This document shows, piece by piece, positions 1 through 9,360 of a DNA stretch of 64,000 nucleotides. How positions within the stretch are numbered: the stretch's first letter is position 1; every line of letters starts with the position of its first letter. The stretch covers positions 57,591 to 121,590 of the forward strand of contig CASFNA010000011.1 of assembly GCA_949295905.1 (NCBI GenBank), read 5' to 3'. A program made the translations under genes and the position numbers. The notes beneath the pieces were generated by a model. That model saw only the letters and a list, made by a program, of their open reading frames with translations, was not told where the DNA came from and ran no database searches. The DNA is from an uncultured Prevotellaceae bacterium. GTDB taxonomy: Bacteria; Bacteroidota; Bacteroidia; Bacteroidales; Bacteroidaceae.

Positions 1-550
1 CGGCCTGTGGCAGCGCGCGGCAGTGGGGTGCCCAGGTAAGCACCACCTTCGGGCGCGCCTTAGTCTTGTGTTCCTCTATCGTTATGAGGTCGGCAAAGGC
101 CTGGAGCGGGTGCACAGTGGCCGTCTCCATCGCGAATACGGGACGGCCGCTGTACTTGATGAACTGGTGGAGCACCGTCTCCGCGTAGTCATATTCGCGG
201 TCGGTCAGCCCGGCGAACGAGCGCACTCCAATCATGTCGCAGTAGCATCCCATCACCGGGATGGCCTCGAGCAGGTGCTCGCTCTTGTCTCCGTCCATTA
301 TTACTCCGCGCTCAGTCTCAAGCTTCCACGCGCCCGCGTTCACGTCGAGCACAATGACGTTCATGCCAAGGTTTTGCGCGGCCTTCTGCGTACTGAGGCG
401 TGTGCGCAGGCTGTTGTTGAAGAATATCATCAGCAGCGTCTTGTTCCTGCCCAGATGCTGATGCTTGTATCTGTCCTGTTTTATTTCTCGTGCCTCGGCC
501 AGAGCCTGTTCCAGGCCGCCAAGGTCTTCAACGTTGATGAATGTTCTCAT
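1..550 (-). CDS. argF': N-succinylornithine-type carbamoyltransferase, partial (3' end outside window)
   Basis: Transfers a carbamoyl group to an acylated ornithine in the arginine pathway of Bacteroidales, in the cytoplasm. About 183 N-terminal residues are visible; the gene runs off the left edge. It opens MRTFINVEDLGG and carries the carbamoyl-phosphate loop FFNNSLRTRLST (residues 43-54), which is typical of acetyl- and succinylornithine transcarbamylases. Residue 90, in GDKSEHLLEA, is Ser. The Bacteroides fragilis succinylornithine enzyme has Pro here and the acetylornithine enzyme of Xanthomonas has Glu, so absence of Glu favours succinylornithine. argH, a later step of the pathway, is also in this window (18506-19843). 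Confidence 0.9.
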   Translation of the reverse strand, partial: MRTFINVEDLGGLEQALAEAREIKQDRYKHQHLGRNKTLLMIFFNNSLRTRLSTQKAAQNLGMNVIVLDVNAGAWKLETERGVIMDGDKSEHLLEAIPVMGCYCDMIGVRSFAGLTDREYDYAETVLHQFIKYSGRPVFAMETATVHPLQAFADLITIEEHKTKARPKVVLTWAPHCRALPQA

Positions 551-666
551 TGTTCTTTTCCTATCGGTTTGTGTCAGGATTTTGGGTAGTTGAAGGCGGA
601 TGGCCTTGCAGGCGAGTCTTCGGGCCGTGCCTTGTATGTTTCCGCCAGCGGTATAGCCTTCACCCT

Positions 667-2331
667 TTACTTGTTTTTACTCTTGTCCTTGTCTCGTATC
701 TCGACGCGGCGTATTTTGCCGCTGATGGTCTTCGGCAGTTCGTCAACAAACTCTATGATGCGCGGATACTTGTAGGGCGCGGTCTCGTGCTTCACGTGGT
801 TCTGCAATTCCTTTACCAGTTCGTCGCCCGCCTTGTCCTTCCAGTCCTTGCCGAGCACCACCGTAGCCTTTACCACCATGCCGCGGATGTCGTCAGGAAC
901 GCCAGTTATGGCGCACTCCACGACGGCCGGATGGGTCATCAGCGCGCTCTCCACCTCGAATGGTCCGATGCGGTAGCCGCTGCTCTTGATTACGTCGTCG
1001 ATGCGTCCTTCAAACCAATAGTAGCCGTCTTCGTCGCGCCAGGCCATGTCGCCCGTGTGGTAAACGCCGTCGTGCCATACCTGGCGGTTCTTCTCCTCGT
1101 CGCGGTAATACCCCTTGAAAAGGCCGATGGGCTTGCCCTTGTCGGTATGTATTACAATTTCGCCCTTCTCTCCGTCCTCGCACGGCGAGCCGTCGGCGCG
1201 CACCAGGTCGATGTCATACTGCGGATTGGGCATGCCCATGCTGCCCGGCTTCGGCGTCATCCAGGGCATCGTTCCGAGCGTCATCGTGGTCTCGGTCTGG
1301 CCGAATCCCTCCATCAGGCGTATGCCCGTAAGCTTCAGGAACTTGTCATACACTGCCGGATTGAGCGCCTCGCCCGCCGTACAGCAGTAGCGCAGTGAGG
1401 ACAGGTCGTATTTGGAGAAGTCCTCGTGTATCATGAAGCGGTACACCGTTGGCGGCGCGCAGAACGACGTTATGCGGTATTCCTCGATTTTCTTCATTAT
1501 CTTTTCGGCGGTAAACTTCTGGTGTTCGAACACGAAAACCACCGCCCCTGCGAACCATTGTCCGTACAGTTTGCCCCACGCGGCCTTGCCCCAGCCCGTG
1601 TCGGCCACGGTCAGGTGGATGCTGTCTTCTGACAAGTTGTGCCAGAAAGCACCCGTGGTAAGGTGGCCGAGGGCGTAGAGGAAGTCGTGGGCTACCATCT
1701 TAGGCTCGCCGCTGGTGCCGCTGGTGAAGTACATCAGCATGGTGTCTCCGTTGTCGTTGACGTGCTCCGGGCGCGTGAATGGCGGCACGCCGGTCCACTC
1801 CTTGTGCCAGTCGTGGAAGCCGTCGCGCGTCTCCGGTCCTATGCTCACAAGCGTCTTGAGTGTCGGGCTGTCCTTGACCGAGCCTTCAACCTGCGTCATC
1901 ACGTAGTCTTCTCCAACGCAGATGATGGCCTTAACGTCGGCGCGGTTGTTGCGGTATACAATGTCGTGCGTTGTGAGCATGTGCGTTGCAGGCACCGCCA
2001 CTGCGCCGAGCTTGTGCAGGGCGAGCATCGAGAGCCAGAACTCATACCTGCGCTTGAGTATTAGCATGACCACGTCGCCACGGCCTATGCCAAGCGTCTG
2101 GAAGTAAGACGCGGCGCGGTCGCTCTGCTCCTTCAAGTCCTTGAAGGTGAAGCGGATGCAGTTGTCCTCGTCGTCAGTCCACAAGAGGGCGAGCTTGTCG
2201 GGCTTCTCCTCCGCCCAAACGTCCATCACGTCGTAGGCGAAGTTGAAGTTGTCGGGTATTATAAAATGCAGATTTTCCTTGTAGTCCTCAACCGACGAGA
2301 ACTTTGTCTGTGTCAAAAATCTTTCTATCAT
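667..2331 (-). CDS. AMP-forming acyl-CoA synthetase (acetyl/medium-chain type)
   Basis: Activates a carboxylic acid to an acyl-AMP and then to an acyl-CoA in the cytoplasm. The 554 residues match the ACS/ACSM family in length. Visible motifs are the phosphate loop TSGTSGEPK (about residue 205), the EGFGQTETT motif, the hinge region with FEGRIDDVIKSSGYRIGP, and the C-terminal PKTISGKIRR with the catalytic lysine. It lies 146 bp downstream of the HTH-cupin regulator gene, and this pair is a familiar Bacteroidales arrangement. The gap holds a GC-rich hairpin that could weaken read-through. The acid used as substrate cannot be told from sequence. Confidence 0.93.
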   Translation of the reverse strand: MIERFLTQTKFSSVEDYKENLHFIIPDNFNFAYDVMDVWAEEKPDKLALLWTDDEDNCIRFTFKDLKEQSDRAASYFQTLGIGRGDVVMLILKRRYEFWLSMLALHKLGAVAVPATHMLTTHDIVYRNNRADVKAIICVGEDYVMTQVEGSVKDSPTLKTLVSIGPETRDGFHDWHKEWTGVPPFTRPEHVNDNGDTMLMYFTSGTSGEPKMVAHDFLYALGHLTTGAFWHNLSEDSIHLTVADTGWGKAAWGKLYGQWFAGAVVFVFEHQKFTAEKIMKKIEEYRITSFCAPPTVYRFMIHEDFSKYDLSSLRYCCTAGEALNPAVYDKFLKLTGIRLMEGFGQTETTMTLGTMPWMTPKPGSMGMPNPQYDIDLVRADGSPCEDGEKGEIVIHTDKGKPIGLFKGYYRDEEKNRQVWHDGVYHTGDMAWRDEDGYYWFEGRIDDVIKSSGYRIGPFEVESALMTHPAVVECAITGVPDDIRGMVVKATVVLGKDWKDKAGDELVKELQNHVKHETAPYKYPRIIEFVDELPKTISGKIRRVEIRDKDKSKNK

Positions 2332-2351
2332 GTCGCTAATGCCTATTTTAG

Positions 2352-2472
2352 AAGCCCCCTCCCTACCTCCCCGAGGGGCGGGGACTGAATGTCTTGCTTG
2401 CTGATATGGCGAATGTCAAGCAGACTATTGCCAACCAAGCCCCTCTACTCGGGGAGGACGGGAGGGGGCTTT
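2352..2472. repeat. GC-rich inverted-repeat element, copy 1
   Basis: Two arms (about 2352-2378 and 2440-2472) are near-perfect reverse complements built on CCTCCCCGAGGGG, separated by about 60 nt. The element fills the gap between the regulator gene and the ligase gene. Related copies are at 17884, 40805, 53054, 57873 and, as one arm only, 56926. Confidence 0.85.
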
Positions 2473-2477
2473 TTAAC

Positions 2478-3032
2478 TCAAAATATTACTGCCAGAAACT
2501 TCACAGGCTTGCCTCCGAGGGCGCGCATGCAGTGGGGCTGCGACGCGTCGAAGTATATGCTGTCGCCTTCATTCAGCACGAGCACTTTCTTGCCTATCGT
2601 CACTTCGAGACTGCCTTCGGTCACCATGTTGAACTCCTGGCCCTGATGAGAGTTTTTTTCGAGCGGAGCGTCGTCGGGCTTAGGCTCTACAAGCACCATG
2701 AAGGGCTCTGCCGTGCGGCCGCGGAAGCCGCTTGCCAGGCTTTGGTACTTGTACGCCTTGCGGCGTTCCACGCTTTTCCCCTGCCCTTTGCGGGTAAGGA
2801 AATACATGCTCATGTGGGGCTCTTCGCCGAAGAGGAGCACGTCAAGCGCGATGCCGTATTTTCTTGATATCTTCTGCATCGAACTTATGGAAAGCTCTGC
2901 TTCGCCGTTTTCCGCTTTCAGATATGCTTCGAGCGTTACTCCACATAGGTCGGCAACGTCTTGCGCGGGAATGTCGAGCACGTCGCGGAGTCCTTTCAGG
3001 CGTTCGCCTATTTGTTTTATTGTATCTTCCAT
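2478..3032 (-). CDS. XRE-family regulator with cupin sensor domain
   Basis: Probable transcription factor of 184 residues. The N-terminal half (about 5-70) is a Cro/C1-type helix-turn-helix with the text ERLKGLRDVLDIPAQDVADLCGVT. The C-terminal half (about 105-184) is a cupin beta-barrel with HQGQEFNMVTEGSLEV and GDSIYFDASQPHCM, the two usual cupin motifs. In Bacteroidales such HTH-cupin proteins commonly precede an acyl-CoA ligase gene, as here, so it probably controls that gene in response to a small acid or CoA ester (inferred). Confidence 0.9.
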   Translation of the reverse strand: MEDTIKQIGERLKGLRDVLDIPAQDVADLCGVTLEAYLKAENGEAELSISSMQKISRKYGIALDVLLFGEEPHMSMYFLTRKGQGKSVERRKAYKYQSLASGFRGRTAEPFMVLVEPKPDDAPLEKNSHQGQEFNMVTEGSLEVTIGKKVLVLNEGDSIYFDASQPHCMRALGGKPVKFLAVIF

Positions 3033-3060
3033 TTAGTAACTGTTTTAGTTATAATTGCGA

Positions 3061-3068
3061 CAAAAGTA
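3061..3068 (-). promoter_or_regulatory. -7 box for the HTH-cupin regulator
   Basis: Minus strand reads TACTTTTG, fitting the Bacteroidetes TAnnTTTG -7 element, about 30 bp ahead of the start codon. No clear -33 TTTG is seen. Confidence 0.5.
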
Positions 3069-3267
3069 CAAATAAAATACCAATAAGTAAAACTTTTATA
3101 AGAAAAATATGCGATTGCTTGCGGTTTTGAATGGAATAGCGGCTTGGCTTCTTCTAATTTGTTTTGCTGCCGATATGATATTTTACTTTCTGTCAGCCTG
3201 TCGCAAAGGTATTGTTGGACAAGGACGGCAAGAGCCGATGTTTGCTTTATTATACGGTAAGTCCGAG

Positions 3268-3316
3268 GCGACGAAAGCCGGCAGACGGTAATGCAGTCTG
3301 CCGGCTTTCATCGCCT
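3268..3316. terminator. Strong hairpin between ispF and the regulator gene
   Basis: The arms GCGACGAAAGCCGGCAGAC and GTCTGCCGGCTTTCATCGCC pair over about 19 bp with a 9-nt loop. It sits just past the ispF stop on the minus strand. It lacks a clear U tract, so it may be a processing or 3'-end stabilising hairpin. The rest of 3033-3336 holds only the promoter noted above. Confidence 0.6.
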
Positions 3317-3336
3317 GTTGGCTTTCGGGGTAAATC

Positions 3337-3813
3337 CTATTTTGTTATCAACGCTACCGCGTATGCGCTCATTCCCTCTTCGCGCCCGGTAAAGCCGAGC
3401 CGCTCGGTGGTGGTCGCCTTGATGGAGATTCGGTCTTCGTCCACGTCCATGACATTGGCAAGACAGGCCTTCATGGCCGGTACGTGCGGATTGATTTTGG
3501 GTCTTTCGGCGCACACCGTGGCATCGATGTTGCCCACACGGTAACCCTTCGTTGCAATTATCTGTACCGTCTTGCGCAGCAATATTTTGCTGTCTACGTT
3601 CAGGGTGTCCGCCGACGTGTCAGGGAAGTGGTAGCCTATGTCGCGCATGTTGGCCGCGCCAAGCAGCGCGTCGCATATCGCATGGATTAGCACGTCGGCG
3701 TCGCTGTGACCCAAGAGACCGGTGCTGTGTTCTATTTTAATGCCCCCGAGCCACAGTTCGCGCCCCTCGACGAGGCGGTGTACGTCGTAACCTAAACCTA
3801 TTCTGATATCCAT
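3337..3813 (-). CDS. ispF: 2-C-methyl-D-erythritol 2,4-cyclodiphosphate synthase
   Basis: Makes MEcPP in the non-mevalonate isoprenoid pathway. The 158-residue length is typical. It starts MDIRIGLGYDVHR, with the metal-binding D-x-H, and has LLGHSDADVLIHAICDALLG and the C-terminal KATTTERLGFTGR motif. A longer in-frame start exists upstream but would add a non-conserved tail overlapping porV, so 3813 was chosen. It is the last gene of the FAH-porU-porV-ispF operon, 11 bp after porV. dxr, another gene of the same pathway, is at 42502. Confidence 0.96.
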   Translation of the reverse strand: MDIRIGLGYDVHRLVEGRELWLGGIKIEHSTGLLGHSDADVLIHAICDALLGAANMRDIGYHFPDTSADTLNVDSKILLRKTVQIIATKGYRVGNIDATVCAERPKINPHVPAMKACLANVMDVDEDRISIKATTTERLGFTGREEGMSAYAVALITK

Positions 3814-3824
3814 ATGCTGAAGAA

Positions 3825-4988
3825 TTACCTTCTGAACAAATCTTTTATTCCGTCCATGTCGAACGCAAGGGTGAAGCGCAGGGTCTGGTCGAGAGGGTTG
3901 CTCTTGGCCGTTGCCCATACATAGCCGCAGTCAAGTGAGAACGCGCTCATGCGGAAACCGGCACCGAAGGTGAAGTATTTGCGGTTACCCTTGTTCTCTG
4001 ACTCATGGTGGTATCCGGCGCGCAGGCTGAACTTATCGTTGTATACGTATTCAGCGCCGACGCTCCAGCGTATTTCCTGCAACTCTTCCTTGAAGCCTCC
4101 GGGCGCGTCGCCGAAGCTCTTGAATATGCCGCTGATGCTTGATATGTCGTAATAGTCTTTCTGCACGCGCTGCTGGTAGTCTTCATTCGACTCGCCGTCT
4201 TCCTGCAACGGGTACGTTGGTACGAGCAGCTTGTTTGCGTCGGCGGCTATGGTGAAGCGGTTGTATTCGTCAATCGGCACCATGAGCGACGCTCCGAGCC
4301 GCATGTTTGTCGGTATGAATTCGCTGTCGGTAGAGCCTCCGAAGGTGATTTTGCTACCTATGTTGCTTATGTTCAAGCCCAATCCGAGCTGGCATTCGCG
4401 CTGTCCGAGCATGATGTAGTTCTGGTAATACAGGGCGATGTCCGCACCGAACGCGCTTGCTGCCCTTGTCTCCTCTGTGTAGTTGTAGGTTATGTCGGAG
4501 TAAATCCAGCGCACCGCCGCAGCAATGGAGAACTTCTCGCTAAGCATAAGCGAGTAAGCTACGTCGATGGACATTTCGTACGGACTGATAGTCATGCCGC
4601 CCAAATCTTGTTCCATGCTGACCTCTCCCAATGAAAAATAGCGCAGCGAGGCCGACACCGCACTGTAATCGCCTATGCGGTAGTAGCCTGCAAGGTAGGC
4701 CAAATCCATGTCGTTGACGAGCTGGCGCAGCCACGGGGTGTAGTTGAGTGCCACTCCTGCGCGGCTTATGCAGAACGGATATTTGGCTGGATTCCAGTAT
4801 TGCGAGTTGACGTCGGGGTCGGTCGCCGCGCCAACGTCGCCCATACCGGCGGCACGCGCGTCGGGAGCTATTGTCTGTGATGTGACCGAATTGTGTTCAG
4901 GGTTGAATATGTCGGTCTTTTCCTGTGCGCCCGCGCCGAGCGAGACGGCGGCCAGCGCCACTGCAATAAGTATCTTAAGATGCTTCAT
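3825..4988 (-). CDS. porV: Type IX secretion outer-membrane protein PorV
   Basis: 387-residue outer-membrane beta-barrel with a signal peptide ending near GAGAQ. In the type IX secretion system PorV carries cargo from the translocon to the sortase PorU at the cell surface. The N-terminal region has IAPDARAAGMGDVGAATDPD, characteristic of PorV/LptO. Its place directly downstream of porU (77-bp gap) and before ispF supports the call. Confidence 0.93.
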   Translation of the reverse strand: MKHLKILIAVALAAVSLGAGAQEKTDIFNPEHNSVTSQTIAPDARAAGMGDVGAATDPDVNSQYWNPAKYPFCISRAGVALNYTPWLRQLVNDMDLAYLAGYYRIGDYSAVSASLRYFSLGEVSMEQDLGGMTISPYEMSIDVAYSLMLSEKFSIAAAVRWIYSDITYNYTEETRAASAFGADIALYYQNYIMLGQRECQLGLGLNISNIGSKITFGGSTDSEFIPTNMRLGASLMVPIDEYNRFTIAADANKLLVPTYPLQEDGESNEDYQQRVQKDYYDISSISGIFKSFGDAPGGFKEELQEIRWSVGAEYVYNDKFSLRAGYHHESENKGNRKYFTFGAGFRMSAFSLDCGYVWATAKSNPLDQTLRFTLAFDMDGIKDLFRR

Positions 4989-5065
4989 TGTAATGTCTCT
5001 TATTGTTCCAACGTTTGTTTGATTGTTAATTGTTAATGTTTGATTGCGCGCATGTAAATGCGGGA

Positions 5066-8000
5066 TTATCTTGTCATTATAATGAGTTTCTTCGCTTTCG
5101 ACACCATTCCGCTGCCGTCGCCGCCTATCTTCACGCGGTAGATGTACACACCCGTGGTGAGCCGTCCTCCGCCGTCGCCGGTCAAGTCCCAGTCAACCGT
5201 GCATGTGCCCGATGCCGCCACGCCGCTCTCGGAATGTTTCCATACGGGGCGTCCGCTTATGTCAAACACCTCAATCTCGACGTCGAGGTTGCTTCCTGAG
5301 CGGTCGTGCGTAATGATGAATGTGGTGCCCGTCGTGGCCGGGTTTTTCGTACAGTCAACGCTGTAGATGCTTGGTGCAAGGCCTTCCACTACGTTGAACC
5401 TCAGTTCTGCGGTCGAGGAGTTGTTCATAACGTCCCAGGCGCGGAAGCGCAGGGTGTGTTCTCCCGGTGCAAGTGCAGGTATGTTGTAGTATGTACGGCC
5501 TGATGTGTAGCTGCCGAAGTCGTACTCGAAGTTGTCGTTCAGTATGTATGTTTTCGACATCTCGCCGTCAATTGTGAGCTGCAGGTCGTGTCCGATGCCG
5601 CTGCCTGTGGTGTTCAGTCCGTCCTTGTCGTGTATTTCGGCTACGAAGAAAGGCGTGGTGTTCACGTTGCCGTCGTTTACGAACGACGGCGAGTTCAGGT
5701 AACAATAGATTGACGGCCCTATTAGGTCGGAGCCGTTGCTGCCTGTTCCGCCCACTATGAAGTCCTCGCTGTAGCCGTTTACGGTGTTGTTTGTATCGCT
5801 GTTTACGGCCACTACGTTGATAAGTCCCGGCTCGTCGCTGTAGTCGATGTCCTTAGGTACGGCGAAAGAGAACCTGAATTCGCCGTTGCGTACGCTGTCG
5901 TTGCCGTTGAACAGTACGGTGTTGCGGTCGTAATATTCAAACGGTGTGTCGGCTCCTTCGTCCGAAGTGTCGTTGAGGCGGCATACAATGAGTTTCTCGG
6001 CATCCCTTACCGTGGCAGCGACAATCCCCTTGAATGTAGTGTCCTTGCCGCCATCAGCCTTTTCAATGTGGCCTTTCACCGATACGACCGACCCTGCCGA
6101 GAGCTTTGGAAGCGTGCCCGCCGTGGCCAGGTCCACGCCGTTTATGCTGTCGATTACGGCTCCTGATACTGGTATGTTGAGCCGCAGTGCCGGGTCGCCG
6201 AGCAGCGAATATTGCAGTTTGTTGACCGTTGTGTCGGATAGTGACGTTATAAGGTTGTTCTTTGCGAGGCGTTGCGCTTCGCCTATCGATACGTATTCGC
6301 CGTTTACAGGGGTGAGCAGTGCCTTGACGAAGGCTTTGTTGATGGCCTTGTTGCGGTCAACGTACACGGTGCGTGTGGTGCCGTAGAAGGCCACGGCTCC
6401 GCCGTTGGCGTTGAGTACAGCGGTTTCTCCGATGTTGTCGCTTTGCGAATCGAAGGGCATTATCTCGCATGATGCGGTAACCCAAAGTGGCAGGTTCTCG
6501 TTGCTGAATGCTGCGAAGTCGCTGATTGTGACAACCCTTTCGTGCGACAGCTGGTTGGGGCCTCCGTGCCCGCTGTAGTTCATCATCAGTGCTCCGGCGG
6601 CCTGCCGTTGCTTTATCAGCTTTGTTGCGTCGGGGTAAGAGTTGCCAGTTGACGAGCTTTCGCGCTTGTATGCGTCCCACATTATGCGCTCTACGCGGAA
6701 TGCCGGGTTGGTGCTTTCTACGAGCGAGGCTATTTCATCGGCGTCTTTCATGTGTATGTTGCTGTTGCCGTCGTCGCCCATGAAGACGAACATGTTTTGC
6801 CAGTTGCCGGCGTTTTCGTTCTCGGCGTAGCGTATCGTCTTGTCAACCATGACTTTGGCCTCGGCCGCATTGCGCACGGGGAAGCGTCCCACGGCCACGT
6901 CGAGCTTGTCGGTTTGTGTGGGGTTGCCGCCCTCTCCGTCGTCGAGGCAGCAGAAAAAGCCGTCGTCAACGTAGCATTTCACGTCGTTGAACGAGTCTTC
7001 GCTCTCATGGCACAGCAGCAGGTCGTCGGCCGAAAGGCTGGCGCATTCGGGCGTGTTCAGGCGGTTGTCCCACACGCAGTCGCCGAAGAGCAGCAGGTAG
7101 CGTGGCATGTCGGCCTCCGTCGTGGCGCGGTCGTACAGCATCTTGAGGTAGCGCCGGTAGGCGTTTGCGTCGGGTGTGCCGCTTGAGAATTCGTTATACA
7201 GTTCGTCGGCAGGCACTATCGTCACCCTTAGCCCGTCGTGCTGGCGGTGGTGTTCGGCCAGGCGTTCGGCTTCGCCGGTAAGCTTGGCCGATGTGGGCAC
7301 TATTATCACCATGTCCGTCTGTGGGTCGGCGTGGTGGTCTTGGTTGGTGATGTTGTACACGTATTCAGGCTGGCTGAACGACATTCCTTTAAGTGTCGGC
7401 CTGCGCTTTGGCGTCTCCGTGGCTACAGAGATGAAGTCAAGGCGCACCGGGCCGCCGCCCGTCGTGGTCAGGGTCACGGTGTTTTCGGCCTGCAAACTGT
7501 CAATCCTGTATGTGCCTGACAAGTTCTTGCCGTGGTCGTATTCCCCGAAAGAACCGGCGGATATGGTGCCCACGGTTATGCCGTTGACGGCAACCTGTGC
7601 CGTTGTGGCCTGGCCTGCCGTTGCGCGCACGGTCACAGTTCCGCCGCCTACCTGTCCCTTGTCAAGGGTTATGGTGTAGCTTTTCGAGCTGCCTGCGGTT
7701 ATCGGGTCGTTCTGGCATAGGTTGCGTCCGCCCTGGTACCAGGCATAGTTGTCAACCTCGTGCAGCGCGTGGTAGTCGTCGGCCGACGGGTAGAACGAGT
7801 CTACGAAGGCCGTGCTGTCTACCGTGAGCGGCTCGCCGTCGCTCTCGGTCAGGAAGTAGTAGCCGTAGTCAGAGTAGGGGTTGCGCGTGCGGACACTGGC
7901 TTTGTCGCTGCTCCACGATACCGGCCCCTGCGCATGGAACAGCCTGTGGCCGTCAACCGTGCACGTAGGCACCTCCTTCAGGTCGTCGTATTTGATGAGG

Positions 8001-8638
8001 TCTTCTTCGCGCAGCACTTCGTTCTGCAATGCTCCGCCGTAGCCGTATATCTTCACCCGGCTCATGTCTGACAGGCCGGCGCGGCGTATGAGGGCTTGCG
8101 TTATCTCGTAAACGCCCGTCGCCGGGACGCGGATTTTTGCCCACCGCCCCTCGCGCAGCACGGAGTGGGCGGCGTAGCGGCCGCTCTCCGCTTCATCGTT
8201 TCCGACTCTTGCCTTGGCCGCGGTGCGCCGCTTGGGCTTCGACTTCACGTCAAGCATGAAGCTGACCAGCTTCATCTGCCTGCCGCCGCGCTCCACCAGC
8301 GGTGTGAACACCACTTCCAGATGGCCGCGCTTGCGTTCTACAACCACGTTGGCCTCTACCGCAGGCATCTGCGGCAGAGGCTTTCCGCTTATGCGCTCGT
8401 ATTTCCTGATATCGCCTTCGCCCATTTCCAGAAACTCCGGATACTCTATCGTGACGGAGTATACGGAGTCTGCCCACGCCTTGCCGAGCGGCATGGAGTA
8501 GGTGAACGAGGGCGGCACGCTGTCTATCCTCACCTCTTCGGCGGTGAGGTTGAAGAACTTTTGCACCCCCGTCTGCGCCCATGCCGTAAGCACGGACAGC
8601 ATGGCCGTCAGCAGCGGCAATATCCTTTTTATAGTCAT
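5066..8638 (-). CDS. porU: Type IX secretion sortase PorU (C25 cysteine peptidase fold)
   Basis: Cell-surface sortase that removes the C-terminal domain of type IX cargo and attaches the protein to lipopolysaccharide. It has 1190 residues and a signal peptide ending near AWAQ. The gingipain-type C25 domain is in the middle, with the catalytic His in NYSGHGGPNQL (about residue 690) and Cys in VTASCEIMPFD (about 722). The C-terminus (about 1110-1190) is a beta-sandwich with FDISGRPVWKHSESG, resembling the cargo-type C-terminal domain that PorU keeps. The start overlaps the FAH gene stop by 4 nt, so it is translationally coupled. Confidence 0.94.
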   Translation of the reverse strand: MTIKRILPLLTAMLSVLTAWAQTGVQKFFNLTAEEVRIDSVPPSFTYSMPLGKAWADSVYSVTIEYPEFLEMGEGDIRKYERISGKPLPQMPAVEANVVVERKRGHLEVVFTPLVERGGRQMKLVSFMLDVKSKPKRRTAAKARVGNDEAESGRYAAHSVLREGRWAKIRVPATGVYEITQALIRRAGLSDMSRVKIYGYGGALQNEVLREEDLIKYDDLKEVPTCTVDGHRLFHAQGPVSWSSDKASVRTRNPYSDYGYYFLTESDGEPLTVDSTAFVDSFYPSADDYHALHEVDNYAWYQGGRNLCQNDPITAGSSKSYTITLDKGQVGGGTVTVRATAGQATTAQVAVNGITVGTISAGSFGEYDHGKNLSGTYRIDSLQAENTVTLTTTGGGPVRLDFISVATETPKRRPTLKGMSFSQPEYVYNITNQDHHADPQTDMVIIVPTSAKLTGEAERLAEHHRQHDGLRVTIVPADELYNEFSSGTPDANAYRRYLKMLYDRATTEADMPRYLLLFGDCVWDNRLNTPECASLSADDLLLCHESEDSFNDVKCYVDDGFFCCLDDGEGGNPTQTDKLDVAVGRFPVRNAAEAKVMVDKTIRYAENENAGNWQNMFVFMGDDGNSNIHMKDADEIASLVESTNPAFRVERIMWDAYKRESSSTGNSYPDATKLIKQRQAAGALMMNYSGHGGPNQLSHERVVTISDFAAFSNENLPLWVTASCEIMPFDSQSDNIGETAVLNANGGAVAFYGTTRTVYVDRNKAINKAFVKALLTPVNGEYVSIGEAQRLAKNNLITSLSDTTVNKLQYSLLGDPALRLNIPVSGAVIDSINGVDLATAGTLPKLSAGSVVSVKGHIEKADGGKDTTFKGIVAATVRDAEKLIVCRLNDTSDEGADTPFEYYDRNTVLFNGNDSVRNGEFRFSFAVPKDIDYSDEPGLINVVAVNSDTNNTVNGYSEDFIVGGTGSNGSDLIGPSIYCYLNSPSFVNDGNVNTTPFFVAEIHDKDGLNTTGSGIGHDLQLTIDGEMSKTYILNDNFEYDFGSYTSGRTYYNIPALAPGEHTLRFRAWDVMNNSSTAELRFNVVEGLAPSIYSVDCTKNPATTGTTFIITHDRSGSNLDVEIEVFDISGRPVWKHSESGVAASGTCTVDWDLTGDGGGRLTTGVYIYRVKIGGDGSGMVSKAKKLIIMTR

Positions 8639-9252
8639 CTTACGTTAAATTCCAACACCTTACGGTCTTCTATCCAGCCTGTTATGTGGTCGCCCACGTT
8701 GACGGGCCCCGTGCCCTGCGGCGTGCCCGTATAGAGAATGTCGCCCGTCTTCAGCGTAAACCAGCGGCTGATGTAGGCTATCAGCTCGTCAACCTTGAAC
8801 AGCATGTCGGCCGAGCAGCCCTCTTGCACCGTAGCCTCGTTCACGTCGAGGCGGAAGCGCAGCGCGTTCACGTCGCGCAGCTTCTCGACGCTTACCCATT
8901 CGCCGATTGTCGCTGCCCCGTCGAAACCCTTGCACAGCTCCCACGGCTTGCCTTCGGAGCGCAGGCGGCGTTGCAGCTCGCGCGCGGTGAAGTCAACGCC
9001 TACGGTCACCGCGTCGTAATACCTGTGGGCGAACCTTACGGGTATGTTCTTGCCCAGACGGCAAATCCTGACTACCAGTTCGCCCTCGTAGTCTATGCGT
9101 CCGAGGTCGTCTGGTGGGAAAAACGGCTTCCCGTCTTTCAGCAGCGACGAGTCCGCCTTGGTGAAAATCACAGGCTCTTCCGGTTTATATAACGCTCCGT
9201 CAAGCTCTTTATTGTGCAGGATGTAGTTCATCCCTACTGCAAATATCTTCAT
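8635..9252 (-). CDS. Fumarylacetoacetate hydrolase (FAH) family protein
   Basis: 205 residues, about the size of the small FAH-fold hydrolases and decarboxylases. The metal site is visible as DYEGELVVRI (Glu ligand), with VGVDFTAREL and the C-terminal LYTGTPQGTGPV. The family cleaves or decarboxylates beta-keto acids and related compounds; the substrate is unknown here. It is the first gene of the operon that continues into porU by a 4-nt overlap. The reason for that pairing is not clear. Confidence 0.88.
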   Translation of the reverse strand: MKIFAVGMNYILHNKELDGALYKPEEPVIFTKADSSLLKDGKPFFPPDDLGRIDYEGELVVRICRLGKNIPVRFAHRYYDAVTVGVDFTARELQRRLRSEGKPWELCKGFDGAATIGEWVSVEKLRDVNALRFRLDVNEATVQEGCSADMLFKVDELIAYISRWFTLKTGDILYTGTPQGTGPVNVGDHITGWIEDRKVLEFNVR

Positions 9253-9286
9253 GTTGACTAAGTTTTATGTAATAAAAAGCACCGGG

Positions 9287-9318
9287 CAAAGGTACGTAAA
9301 AATCCCGAAAAAGCCAAA
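9287..9318 (-). promoter_or_regulatory. Promoter of the FAH-porU-porV-ispF operon
   Basis: Minus strand reads TTTG (9315-9318), a 20-nt spacer, then TACCTTTG (9287-9294). This fits the Bacteroidetes consensus well. A 22-bp-period palindrome array ends 67 bp upstream. Confidence 0.75.
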
Positions 9319-9360
9319 CCTGCCGCCTCTGCTCCTGCCCATGCTTGCGCATGGCCGTGC

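Noticed and set aside
667-2331. Long plus-strand frames opposite the acyl-CoA ligase gene
   Set aside because: They mirror codon bias of the real minus-strand gene, and their translations show no motifs.
3109-3291. Plus-strand 60-codon frame with a hydrophobic start
   Set aside because: It runs into the hairpin at 3268, has no ribosome site and ends inside the stem; the hydrophobic start is probably chance in AT-rich promoter DNA.
5066-8638. PorU as a secreted gingipain-type protease
   Set aside because: Direct linkage to porV and ispF and overall length fit the sortase PorU, although the catalytic fold is shared.
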